Shown: positions 1-10,600 of the stretch, in pieces
Layout: each line of letters begins with the position of its first letter
Position numbering within the stretch: position 1 is the stretch's first letter
NCBI GenBank assembly: GCA_037178625.1
Contig: CM074144.1
Coordinates: 992,001 to 1,056,000 of the forward strand
Length of the DNA stretch: 64,000 nt
Source: Skeletonema tropicum
Taxonomy: Eukaryota > Bacillariophyta > Thalassiosirophyceae > Thalassiosirales > Thalassiosiraceae
Reading direction: 5' to 3'
The notes under the pieces: model-generated
What the model was told of the DNA's origin: nothing
Databases searched by the model: none
Seen by the model: the letters and a program-made list of their open reading frames with translations, nothing else
Made by a program: the position numbers and the translations under genes

Positions 1-2412
1 TGTCAAAAGTTGGTTGATTCAATCAGGATTTCTGGATGCAACACTGGAAGAGGCTACCAATTTGCGTTACAGACTTCTAAATGATGAGCCCATAAAAAAT
101 TGGAAACCAAATGAGTGCTCTAAGGAGGAGATAGGTCAATGGACTGACTATCTTCATAACGAAGACTTAGCAAATGAGATTTCTGCCGGGAGTAAAGACA
201 GCATTGATAACCTGCTAATGTTGCATAGAGGTTTAAAGGAAGAAGTAGATGGATATGACAGTCGAGTTACAACTGATTCAGAACACAGATTCAGTGGAAC
301 TGCATGGCAGACTGGTAGGATGAGGGCAAGACTTCTCAGACATGGTGCTATGATATTCATTGATGACACAAGGAGTGGTGTCAATACAAGCAACTTTTGC
401 TTTTGGAATGTTATGGTTTCAGATCATGAAGGCAAATCTCAAACTGTAATGGGAGCAATGACTATGTGTGCTAGCAATGAAGCTGTATCGTGGGTGCTGC
501 AAAGCCTTGTTACTATGTCACCCTTTGCTGCTGAAATTGTGAAAGCCACCATGTCAGATTTGGGTAAGTATACAACACCATTGTTCATGTGTGCATCTCA
601 ACATCATGCAAGGAGCTGCTTACGACCGAATTCTTTGTTGTTTTTGTAGGAGTTGGTGTGGAGCCTATACAACGATTTCTCCCTTCTGTCACATTCTTTG
701 GTGCCTGTACATGGCATATTATGAGACTAGATTTCCCTCGTAATTTGAAACACATCCCAGGCTATGCGGATTGCAAGTCCTTTGTGTATCAACATCTGGT
801 GAAGAACACCACATGTAAACAGGAATGGGATGTTCGCTTGAATGAAGCATGCCGCAAATGGCCAGGGGCTGCAGAATATCTTCAGCAACTTTCCCTTTAT
901 AAAGAGCGGTGGGGGAATCCTTGGAGAATTGAGAATTTCACACTGGATATGGAGGCAAGTTCCGTTGTCGAGGGATCATTCTCAGCGTTCCAACGTCATC
1001 TTGGAGGACAAGTTCATTCTTTTACTGGTGTCGTCCAGCAACACCTTCAGAAAGATGAGGATAAGACTTCTGAGGAACGAAAGCAAAGAGTCAAAGCACG
1101 AGTTGCAGTCTACGATGATGATGTCCAAGGCATGCGAACAAAAGCGGCTCAAGAATGTTCGATGAAATGTTCTGTCAAAGTTGTGGATAACTTCATCAAG
1201 ACAAACCTAGAAGCTCAAGAGTACTCATATGAGGAAATGGCAGTACTGTCTGCTGAGCAACAGGCAAGAGGTGTGACTAAGGCATATTTGGTTTATTTAA
1301 AAGGTCCAGATAGAGTGACACAACCAAGGAGGGTTGTAGAATTCAGAGACGGTGTGTATTACTGCATGTGGTGCAAAAGGGACATCAACAGTGGACAGCC
1401 ATGCAAGCACATCCAACGAGTATGCGATTTTGAATTCAATGAGTCACAGTTTCACAATCATTGGAAACTTAATGATACCGAAGTGAAGTCAATCCCTGCA
1501 ATTTCTCCAGCACCACAAAGAAATGGTGGTTCTTCCATTGATGACACTCCTGCAGCAGATTTTGGGGGTGCCGATTTTGATCTGCCAGATGAGAAGGGAG
1601 TCGTTGGTGCAGTTGAGCTGCATACTAATGCAACAGATAATGTACAAGTTGCTGGCGGTGAAGGTGTAGGGGAATTTGTGTCAGATCTTGTTGCCAACCC
1701 ATTGATTGCAAAACGTTATACAGCAAAGAAAGCGAAACGTTTGAATTCGACTCAAATGCACAATATTCTGTTGGACAAATTCAAACAGCTTGCCAGTACT
1801 GCATCGCGCAGCAACGAAACATACCAGAAGCTTTTGCCAGTTGTGAATTACATGATTGCTAATATTCAAAATGTCGGGGAAGAAGAATTAAAAGGAGCAG
1901 CTGCGTCGTACCTTGATCTTACAGTTGCGGATGGTAAGAATAACATCAACAACCCTCAAGGCATCCTTCCTTCTACAAGGAAACGGGGCGAAGGTGGAAC
2001 TTGCATGAAAAGAAAGATAAGCGGAGTGGAAGCAGTGGTTACGGCAAAACGTCACATTTCAACTTGTGATCTTTGTAAGGGTATTGGACACAACAAGGCA
2101 AATTGCGCAGCTGCAAAGCAGATTGGGAAAAGATTAGTGAAATCAACTTGGGGATTGATTGAGACTGTTTCGGTTTTGGACGAAACAAAATCAACAGCTG
2201 ATGTTGATCCTTGTGTTGCAAAGGATGCGATTGGGATTCAAGTTGTTGGAAAGGTGTTTGTTTTGAACAGTGTGGTATACAAGGCGAATATCATTCTAAG
2301 GGGATTGGCCATGAAAGATTGTCAACCCATGTATTTCGATCATAATACAGTTGCACTATGGGCAAGAGAAGGACAAAGTAATAGCCATTACGTGTTTCTT
2401 CATGGAAAATGA
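1..2412 (+). CDS. Mutator-like (MULE) transposase, 5' end outside window
   Basis: This is the catalytic protein of a MULE-type DNA transposon, open at the left edge. Exon 1 runs to 563, an intron (GTAAGT donor, TTGTAG acceptor) spans 564-649, and exon 2 runs from 650 to the stop at 2412. The joined frame reads SDLG-VGVEP. The expected RNase-H-like order is visible: a first acidic motif (IFIDDTRSG), a second Asp at the splice junction (MSDLG), then the FGACTWHIMR block that resembles the MULE C/D-x2-H region. A SWIM-like zinc site follows (CMWCKRDI...PCKH, spaced CxxC rather than the usual CxC), and a CCHC zinc knuckle (CDLCKGIGH...C) sits near the C terminus. No terminal inverted repeat was identified for the element. 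The frame is open, so recent activity is possible. Family call is firm; element boundaries are unknown. Confidence 0.8.
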
Positions 2413-2684
2413 TTCTGTAAAGATAAAGACAACTGATTTAATTTTGTGGCTTGAGCACAAGCATTCTTCTTTACTATTTCATTTTATGCAACAAAAGTTG
2501 CTAATTCACTGGTTGGGTGATTGGTGGGGTAATCAATAGGTGCTTATCCCCTATCAAAATCAGTGATTCCTGGGAATGAAGATGACATAGAATAGATCAT
2601 TCTCAGAGAAAAAATTCTCTCCACACATTACAGAGGCAGTATGGTACCAATGTTTGAGCAAATATGCGTAGGAAAAGATGTGTT

Positions 2685-3965
2685 TTACTTTACTCTTAGA
2701 ACATTAAACTTATCAATTGGCGCTGCAGATTTGTTCTTTAACATGAAGTTATACATTTGCTTTGTAATGAATGGAATGAGCCTCGTGCTCCAGGCATCTT
2801 CAGTTTCACCTTCAGGGGATGATTGGACCAACCCATGCAAATTCAGTGCGCTATTGAAGACCACTATACAGACAGTATCTCTCACATTTGTCTCGATTTG
2901 AATGTATTTGCCACCAGTCTCGCTTTCCGCAATGACCAAGTGGGAATCTGCTATAATTCCACCTCTTCCATCTGGACCACCGCGCGGTATGTATACAAGC
3001 GGGTGCATTGTACTCAAATCCCCGGTGTCAGCGTGCAATGCCACAACACTGTCTTCTATCATTGCATTCTTCTGGCATCCCTTGCCTATGCGGCGAATCG
3101 CAACTTGATTTGCCATCCAGCCAACTGCACCTTGGCAACCAATTGGTGGGAAAGAGAAGTTTGCATTTATGCTCTTAATTTTTTCATTCTCCCTAAATAC
3201 ATTAGGTGTGTAGTTCAGCAAGGCTGCCGCAACTCTACCAAAGATGGAAGAGAGAGAGGAAGTAATAGCTTTTGCCTTTTCATATTGATGATTCATAAGA
3301 AAGAAGGGCCCAGTTTGTCTTTTATCCATGGATCCAATCCCAAATGCTGCATATCCCCCACCAGCATGGTTGTCTTGTTCCCAAGCTCTTTTGGGCAAAG
3401 CATCAAGAGAATTGTCAAGAGTATTTCCGGCTCCTTTATAGCAGCATTCATGTATGTCACGAAGCAGGGGGCATTCGCTATCTGCGCGAGCATAAAGAAC
3501 ATAAACGCTTGAATTGGAGGAGAATTCAACCTCAACAAAGTCCCCATATTGTGGTGTAATGAGGGGTGCAGGAGAGTTAGTTAAATGTTTGGCGGTGAGT
3601 TGTGCTTTGTGTTTCCCCGCTTTACGTTTCTTCTTTGCTGTGACTTTGTTGAACTGAAATGAAACAGTTGAATTGTCAAGTTCCATCGCCTTCCGTTTGT
3701 TGTCTCTTTTGGAGTCATATTGCAATGATGATGACAAAAATGATATTTTTTTTGGTGAAGGTTTGTTCTTGTTTATTGTCCGCCACCATTTCAGGTTCTG
3801 ATTATGTAAATAGTTGCCGCTTTTCATTTGATCCTTCAATTGTGGAGGAGTGTATTTTCTGTTGTAAATATTATAGTCATGACGGACGGCTGCTTCGCCA
3901 CCGTATCGGCGAACCTTCTGCTGGAACAACTCGAATCGATGTAGGTCATAATAATCGACCAACAT
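2685..3965 (-). CDS. Uncharacterised transposon-associated ORF, possible 2-oxoglutarate/Fe(II) dioxygenase fold
   Basis: I do not recognise this protein with certainty. The first ATG is taken at 3965; the frame stays open to 4019 without an earlier ATG. The N-terminal half is basic and low-complexity (KKKRKAGKHKAQ). The C-terminal half has a pattern expected of a double-stranded beta-helix dioxygenase: HxD in ALHADTGD, a Gly-rich turn (GGPDGRGG), then FNSALNLHG giving a second His, and an Arg about 20 residues later (STRLIPF) where 2-oxoglutarate would bind. TET/JBP-like dioxygenases are known passengers of some eukaryotic transposons (for example KDZ elements). The ORF converges on the MULE transposase, ending 272 bp beyond its stop, so it could be an accessory gene of that element or a separate element. 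The function is inference from motif spacing alone. Confidence 0.5.
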   Translation of the reverse strand: MLVDYYDLHRFELFQQKVRRYGGEAAVRHDYNIYNRKYTPPQLKDQMKSGNYLHNQNLKWWRTINKNKPSPKKISFLSSSLQYDSKRDNKRKAMELDNSTVSFQFNKVTAKKKRKAGKHKAQLTAKHLTNSPAPLITPQYGDFVEVEFSSNSSVYVLYARADSECPLLRDIHECCYKGAGNTLDNSLDALPKRAWEQDNHAGGGYAAFGIGSMDKRQTGPFFLMNHQYEKAKAITSSLSSIFGRVAAALLNYTPNVFRENEKIKSINANFSFPPIGCQGAVGWMANQVAIRRIGKGCQKNAMIEDSVVALHADTGDLSTMHPLVYIPRGGPDGRGGIIADSHLVIAESETGGKYIQIETNVRDTVCIVVFNSALNLHGLVQSSPEGETEDAWSTRLIPFITKQMYNFMLKNKSAAPIDKFNVLRVK

Positions 3966-4463
3966 TGATTTGTTTGTAAGGTATGTTGTGTGTAAATTCG
4001 ATAGGTCGTAGATGACCAATTATTGAAGCAGCGGCAAGAATACGAAAAAATCTGACGACGAAAGTGGAATGAGCGGTAGTGTTTTGCTGTAGTGACTATG
4101 ATTTATGCTAGTTGGTGTTGCCGCGGTGACTTTATGGCTTATGATGTAGTTACTGGGGTATCTAACTTTGACTGTGTGCGGGGCTTGTGGTGGAAAGAAG
4201 GGGTGGTGGGAGAGCGTGGTATGGTGACGTGGCAGAATCGTCACATCATAGGGCGTGCCCAACCCGTGCCCAGAAAAGCCGTGCCCAACGTAGCCCCTCC
4301 CGCGGATTGTGACTTTCGGAATAGTCACATACTAATTCCCTAGTAAGTACTAGTAGAAACGGGGAGGAGGGTCTAAATATTATTTTGGCTAGGCTGTGAT
4401 TTGGAGGGGGGGTCTAAGCCGAGTAGGGGGGTTATGTAGTTCGCGGAGGTTCACTTTCCTATA

Positions 4464-4815
4464 TCCCAACCATTTTTTCAAAACGTTACCTGTTACCTCG
4501 GTAACGTTTTGTGTAGAACTCTGGTATGTTTCTACGTGAGCGGCAAAACGTTACCTCGGTAACGTTTTCGAAAAAGGCGATAGGCCTCGTGCAATTTATT
4601 AAAGTAAAGCATGAGCCATTGTGTGGCCTATAGGTATTATTATTGCATACAAGGGCTACAGATTTTTTTGAAAAAACGCCGTTAGGAGCTGCCTCTAGCT
4701 TTGCGACGTTCAAGTTGGAGTTCGAAAACGTTCATTCGGTAACGTTTTAAGGCCTTACGGGTACTGGGCCCAAGAGCAAAACGTTACTGAGGTAACGTTT
4801 TCAAGATGGTTGGGA
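4464..4815. mobile_element. MITE-like element, copy 1, with four internal CGTTACC palindromes
   Basis: A 352-bp element with terminal inverted repeats (TCCCAACCAT... at the left, ...ATGGTTGGGA at the right). It is followed by TA at 4816-4817 and preceded by TA at 4462-4463, so a TA target duplication is likely. It has no coding capacity. Four palindromic boxes sit inside it: 4480-4510, 4545-4568, 4725-4748 and 4778-4801. They are built from the arms AAAACGTTACC and GGTAACGTTTT, with imperfect arms in the third and fourth boxes. The first and last lie next to the ends, as transposase-binding sites often do. Confidence 0.7.
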
Positions 4816-4817
4816 TA

Positions 4818-5100
4818 TCCCAAGCATTTTTTGAAAACGGTACTTTTGTACCGTTTTGTGTAGAGCTCTGGTATGTTTCTACGTGAGAGGCAAAACGGTA
4901 CTTTTGTACCGTTTTCAAAAAAGGCGATAGGCCTCGTGTAATTTGTTAGAATAAAGTATGAGCCATTGTGTGGCCTATAGGTTTCATTATTGCGTACAAG
5001 GGCTACAGGTTTTTTGAAAAGACGCCGTTAGGAGCTGCCTAGCTTTGCCCGCTAACAAGTTGGAGTTTGAAAACGGTACAATATACAATACCTATGTAAC
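4818..5100. mobile_element. MITE-like element, copy 2, right-truncated, with CGGTAC palindromes
   Basis: A second copy abuts copy 1 and shares its TA, so the junction reads GGGATATCCC. It aligns with copy 1 over nearly its whole length (shared blocks include CTCTGGTATGTTTCTACGTG, AAGGCGATAGGCCTCGTG and CGCCGTTAGGAGCTGCCT). Its palindromes are different: AAAACGGTAC, a TTTT spacer, GTACCGTTTT at 4834-4857 and 4892-4915, with a half site at 5070-5079. The right terminal inverted repeat is not seen, so this copy appears truncated around 5080-5100. Confidence 0.65.
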
Positions 5101-5647
5101 AGAAATTTTAAAGTACGTCTGGTGGGCCCTCAAGAGGCGACATTATCTACACTAAGTGATTATATAGGAAAGTAGGTTCATCGGCCGATGTTTGTAGGTG
5201 GGAACAGAATTAAATGGACCTTTTCGTGTAACTGAGAAGAGATCTGAGACTTCACTTTCTTATTATGTTATTTCCTAAAAGGCCTTTGAAAGGCGCCAAA
5301 ACTCTCCCACTTCGGCAAAGTTGGAGAGTGCTTTGCGAAAGAAGTGAAGGGCTTCCTTGGCTACAGCTCGGCAGCAGCGAGCAGGCAGGACAATGACATC
5401 AGCAATCTATTGGTCCTCCTCCCACAGCCTCACGTGGTGGCTTCGACAACAATGATTATATAGGGTGGGAGAAAACGCCCTTTCCCACAGAGGGGCAGCG
5501 GGCAGCCGCAACCAGCTCAACAAAACGATGCCAGAGGCAGATGCATGACTTATGGTTATGGCCAGTCGCTGCAAAACTTGAAACGTCTACAGGAAGATGC
5601 AAACACTTGGACATGTCTATGTCTATGTCTGCCCATTCTACTTAGCT

Positions 5648-5940
5648 AGCTCCGTCTTTCACCAACTCAATGTGTGTAACGAAATGAATATGAGCCTGAG
5701 CCGCTGCTGGTGGTTCATTATAGTTGGTAACGATAATAGAAGGAAATGTATACGGCTCATGAAGACTACACTTGTAGTGGAGATGTTACAGCCTCGTATG
5801 CGACTCGATGATTGCCAATTGAGCGTAGAGCTAGCTCAGTAGCTCCGTCTTTCACCATTACAATATCTGTAGCGACGTGAATATGAGCCTGAGCCGCTGC
5901 TGGTGGTTCATTATAGAGTCGGTAACGATAGTATAGAAGA
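5648..5940. repeat. Direct repeat pair of about 95 bp
   Basis: Copies at about 5648-5745 and 5841-5940 share AGCTCCGTCTTTCACCA, then GAATATGAGCCTGAGCCGCT, GCTGGTGGTTCATTATAG and GGTAACGATA. They differ by scattered substitutions and small indels. The copies are about 190 bp apart and in the same orientation, so this looks like an old tandem segmental duplication. Confidence 0.7.
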
Positions 5941-7086
5941 ATAAGAAGAGGATAGGGAAAAATGTTTTCAGATGTCAGCGGATCATTTACACTCCTGGCT
6001 GCAATCGGTGGGGACATGTGAAGTGCTGTGGAAAAGTATATCATGAGGTTCGTGAGGGCCCGGAATGGCAAAAGCTTTATGGACTGCATTGCTAGCGATC
6101 ATGACCCGATATTGCGGAAGTTGGCAGATTGGATGGCGGCGGTTTATGGAAGGAATGGATATCCAATGAGTTCTGTGCGATTCAAGAGACACATCGTCGT
6201 CTGGAGAGGGCAGCTATCTTTCGGTTTCGGTTTCGGGCGCAAAATGGGCACAAAGCTTCTCAATCAAGCTGATGGAGATGACACATGGACAGTGGCTGGT
6301 GAGGAATTTCTTGATTCATGATAAAATTTCGGGTATGCTTGAGTTAGAGTTAGAGAGGAAGGAGGAGCTACAAATAGCTATAGACTATAGGGGAGCAGCA
6401 AGAGAAAGAGATGGGCTTAGAATTAGAAGGGCTAGGAGAGGAGGATAAATATTTGATGGAAATCAATCTCGATGATCTCGAAACAACTTCTGGTGAACAT
6501 CAAGCTTATTGGCTGCTTTCAGTGAAAGCGGCACGTGTAGCCTTCTTGATACTGATACGTCGCCAACGGGCTCAGGCCTCAGGCAGCACTCCGACGCGGT
6601 GAAAACAACCACGGATAGAGATAGAGATGGGTATATGCTTATACTCTCGTGCACGTGCAAATACTTGTATTTGTATATCTCGCCTATATGCAGGCTTATT
6701 GACATTCACGTCAATATATCCCGGGCTCTATATCTATAACGAGCTGTGGTAGGTGGTAGGAGAGACAACCCTCTCCCGTGGTCCCGACTGCAACGCTGTT
6801 TCTGTTTGGTTCTGCCCTCGGCGTATGAAGACTCCAATTGTTGGTTCAATGATGTCTAGGCAGGTAGCGATAATGCAACATTTACCTAATTTCATAAGTG
6901 ATATGATATACCTAGAAACTACAGCTGCAGAACTCAAAAAGCAAAAAAGGACATTCTGATAGGTTCAAATAATGATTGGGATTGGGATGGAAAAAATGCC
7001 GATGCCGATGCCGATGTTCTGCCGAGCGATGCCGAGTCGATAGAGTACTCCGCCGTGGCTACTCTCTAAAAGTACATATTGTAGCC

Positions 7087-7422
7087 TCTGCGGGCGACGC
7101 CCACAAGAGAGTACCGAAAAGTGCCAACGCCAATCTTCTGCTGAGGCGGTATTGTAACCGTCTGAACAAAGTGACCATACTCCGCTGTGGCACTCTAAAA
7201 TAACGTGACAGGTCCTACAGGTGGTCAGGCCACCAGATTCGGGGATTGGGGCGTGCCCACAACAGAATCGATTTGGGGAGAGGTTTCAGAGGAATTTTTG
7301 GGTCATTTTGAGGGTATATTTGTCATTTCACGGGTAGTATGAGCTGATTTATACCCATTGTCCAGAGTTTTGGGGCTCCGCGCGCGGGCGACGCCATCAC
7401 CAAGAGAGTATGTAAGTACCAA
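7087..7422. repeat. Diverged direct repeat with GCGGGCGACGCC core
   Basis: GCGGGCGACGCC followed by CAAGAGAGTA and a GTACCAAAAG/CGAAAAG-like tail occurs at about 7087-7128 and again at about 7381-7422. Nearby sequence also carries the related words ACTCCGCCGTGGC and ACTCCGCTGTGGC. It is probably a decayed mobile-element fragment; no termini were found. Confidence 0.45.
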
Positions 7423-7679
7423 AAGCGTCGACGTCAGAATGAATCACTAAGACAAATGATGGGTCACGAAATTAGATCCTCTACGTGCGGAATTAATACA
7501 AAATGTAAGTGAACAAATTCGAGGTACTTCGACGGAAGCGTTTATTCACGAACGCTCCACCTTGGCTTAGCCATGGAGGTGTAGTGTAGCCGACCTTCCG
7601 CCACCTTTACACTCTTGGACTGTGCCAATAATCAAAAATCAATAATCCATCACCATCATAAGGTATTCTTGTCATCAGT

Positions 7680-10600
7680 ATGCAGCTCCGCCAAGTAGCT
7701 ACGCTCATCGCTTCCACAGCGTTCTTCTTCTTCCCCGCCAATGTCAAAGTCAAAGCGTCATTACTCCGCGGGGTTGATGGTGAATTTGAAATCGGAGACA
7801 CCCTCGAAATCACTGAAGACAGGCCAGGAACATTCGTGCGTGTAAGTGAAAGTGATACTGATACAGTTCATTATTCGCAGTCGTCTGCCATTATTTATCG
7901 TCTCCCACGCCGGACGCCGGCTGTAGTCTCCTTTACTTATTATTTACTCGTCCTCTAATCATCATCATCATCTTTCTTCATTATTACAGACCTTGATTGA
8001 ATATGAAGATTCCAGCCATGACGAAACATACAACATCATGGTCGACGACTTAATCTACGAGATAGATGATGTTGATGTTAAAGAATTGAAGAGTCTCAAG
8101 TCTGGCCAATTGGTCAATATTCCTAAAGGAGTTACTCTTGGGACAAAAGACTGCCAAGGCTAAGATGAATGGAGCGAAGATTAAGCCCTCAAAGGAAGGC
8201 AAAAGGAGCAAGAAGAAGACGACGAATCTCTTCGATAGGAACATCGCGGGAACAACCGAAGAGCAAGAGCAGCAGTACAATCTTGGCCTCTGCAGCCGTT
8301 CGTATTCTCCTGCTATAGGTAACAAGAGCGTCGTTGCTGTGAGGGTACAAACTACCGATGATGTGTACTCAAATTCTGAAGCTTATTTGCGCAGCAAGGT
8401 CTTTGGCATCGGGGAGGGAGGTGATCAATTCAACCTCGCAGTCGGTTATGATCAGTGTTCATTCGGACAACTCACTTTCAGTCCCTTGGCCAGTCATTCT
8501 GGTTCTGGAGGAGTGTCGATTGAAAATGGAGTTGTCACGATTTCAGTGGATGATTCCAGCGGAAGGAAATTCCCCACACGTCCTCCGCAACGAAGTGACT
8601 GACAAAATCATGGAAATCTTTGGCATCAACGAAATGCAGGATCTTGCTGACCACTGGATGTGTGAGTGTGCCCTAATCATCCTTGTTGAACTCTTTTTTG
8701 CAGCTCAAAGTTCATTCTAACTCCCTCCTTCTCTCCTCCTCCTCTTGCTTACTTTTCAGACTGCTTACCTCCCAAGACAAGCGGTGGGATTGCTTACGCT
8801 GGCCAATATACTTACTTCAGTTACTACAATGATGAGTGGTGTAACTACCCCTCTGCTCAAATGCATGAGCTTGGGCAGTGAGTCGTATTGCTTTGCTCTC
8901 GTTTTATGTGTTTTTACTTCGCTTAAAATCAATACTCACGTTACTCTTCGTTCCAGTAATCTCGGCTTTGGTCACTCAGGAGAGGGTGATGTAGGTAAAC
9001 AAGCAACGTATGGTGATAAATCTGGCATGATGGGCTTTAGCTACATTGAGGATGAAGGACCAGTTATGGTGAGAAAAGACGTCATTATGTTCTGACTTTG
9101 ACTTATATTCTTATTCTTATTTTCTTCTTATTTTTTATCTGCAACTCTGCTTTTTTCACATCGTTGCTTCTAGTGTTTTAATGCGGCCAAGAGCTGGCAA
9201 TCTGGTTGGTACGGACCAGAAGGGGCATATGGAGATAAGACGTTGAAGCATAGCGTATTTGACGGTTGCCTCGTCACAACACTTTCTGGAATTGCTGATT
9301 ATAATACCACTTCAAACAAGGTGCTCGTCAAGGTCGTAAATCCAGCCGATATCACTGGAGCCGATAACGTTGGAGCCGATATCTTCGTTGCATTTAACGC
9401 GCAGAAAGGTATCAATAGGCAAACCCAAGAGGCTGGAAATCTAGTTACTGTCGTACAAGTAGTAAAAGGTGGTGGTCTACTCTCCTCCGTTGCAAAGCTA
9501 CTTGGCAAGCTAAGTTCTGGGGAAAGTTATACCAACTCAGACTTTGGCGGCGAATCCCTGACAGTTGAAGTTGTCAGTATTGACGGCAATGATTCTGCTG
9601 ACGTCAAGATCTATTTCGGCAGCGGCTGCACTAACCCGCCCCCGCCCACTCCTGGTCAAAGTGGACCCCAATCAGCTTCGTACGACTCAGACCTTGGTGC
9701 TCCCAAATGCTCTTTTGGTTCGTCATGTGACTCAGGAGATCTCCTGGGTGGCCAAGGAAATCTGAACCCCGGCGGTCATGAACCCAACCAACCCAACACC
9801 TTGAACTCTTGTATCGACGGAAGTAGAGGACAATACTGCAGTGATGAACATATCGAAAAGATTGTTGTGAAGCAGACATCTGGGAGTGGCAATGACTTCA
9901 CTGAGGGTGATAATGTTACCATCTCAGCGGTTGTGTGGTGTTATGAATCTTCCAGCAACTATATCGACTTTTATTATGCAAGTGACGCTTCAGATCCTGT
10001 CTGGAATCAGATTGGTGATCGTCAACAGTGTCCCAGGTGCAGGACTGCAAATCATTACAGCTTCGTATACGTTGCCCCAGGGGTCAATCCAAGCTGTCCG
10101 TGCTAATCTGATGTCAATATATGGTTCTAGTAATGTTGTTAGTGCAGCTAGTTGCACGGATGGTGACTGGGACGACGTAGACGACTTGGTAATCACAGTC
10201 AGACCAAATCAACCTTCCCCACCAACAAATCCTCCGACTGCAAATCCAACTCCAAATCCCACGCCCCAACCTTCGAATCTACCCAACTACACAGCCAACG
10301 CCCATTCCTACTTCGCCACCTATGCCCCAGCCCTCAAATTCTCCAACCACGGCTCCACCGACTAAGGCTCCAACTCCACTTCCAACCTCCGTTCCGACAG
10401 CTCCTCCGACAAATTCTCCAACACCTCCTCCGACTGCAAATCCAACTCCAAATCCCACACCCCAGCCCACCCCAGCCTTCGAACCCTCCAACGCCCGCAC
10501 CTTCCAATCCTCCGACAGCTTCTCCGACAGCTCCTCCGACTGCAAATCCAACTCCAAATCCCACACCCCAACCTTCGAACCCTCCAACGCCCGCTCCTTC

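Larger units (their letters stand above)
5101..7679. other. Gene-poor, repeat-bearing intergenic region
   Basis: About 2.5 kb without a convincing gene. Short ORFs exist (for example 6028-6321 on the plus strand) but none has recognisable motifs. It holds a direct repeat (5648-5745 and 5841-5940), a GATGCC microsatellite around 6999-7018, and a diverged repeat at about 7087-7128 and 7381-7422. The last few hundred bases must include the promoter of the M11 gene. Confidence 0.5.

Noticed and set aside
6028..6321. Plus-strand ORF of 97 codons in the gene-poor region
   Set aside because: No motif or family was recognised, and no upstream or downstream exon could be linked to it.
8138..8602. Programmed ribosomal frameshifting as an explanation for the M11 frame changes
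   Set aside because: There are at least five shifts in the gene and several involve homopolymer length. Indels are far simpler than repeated recoding.
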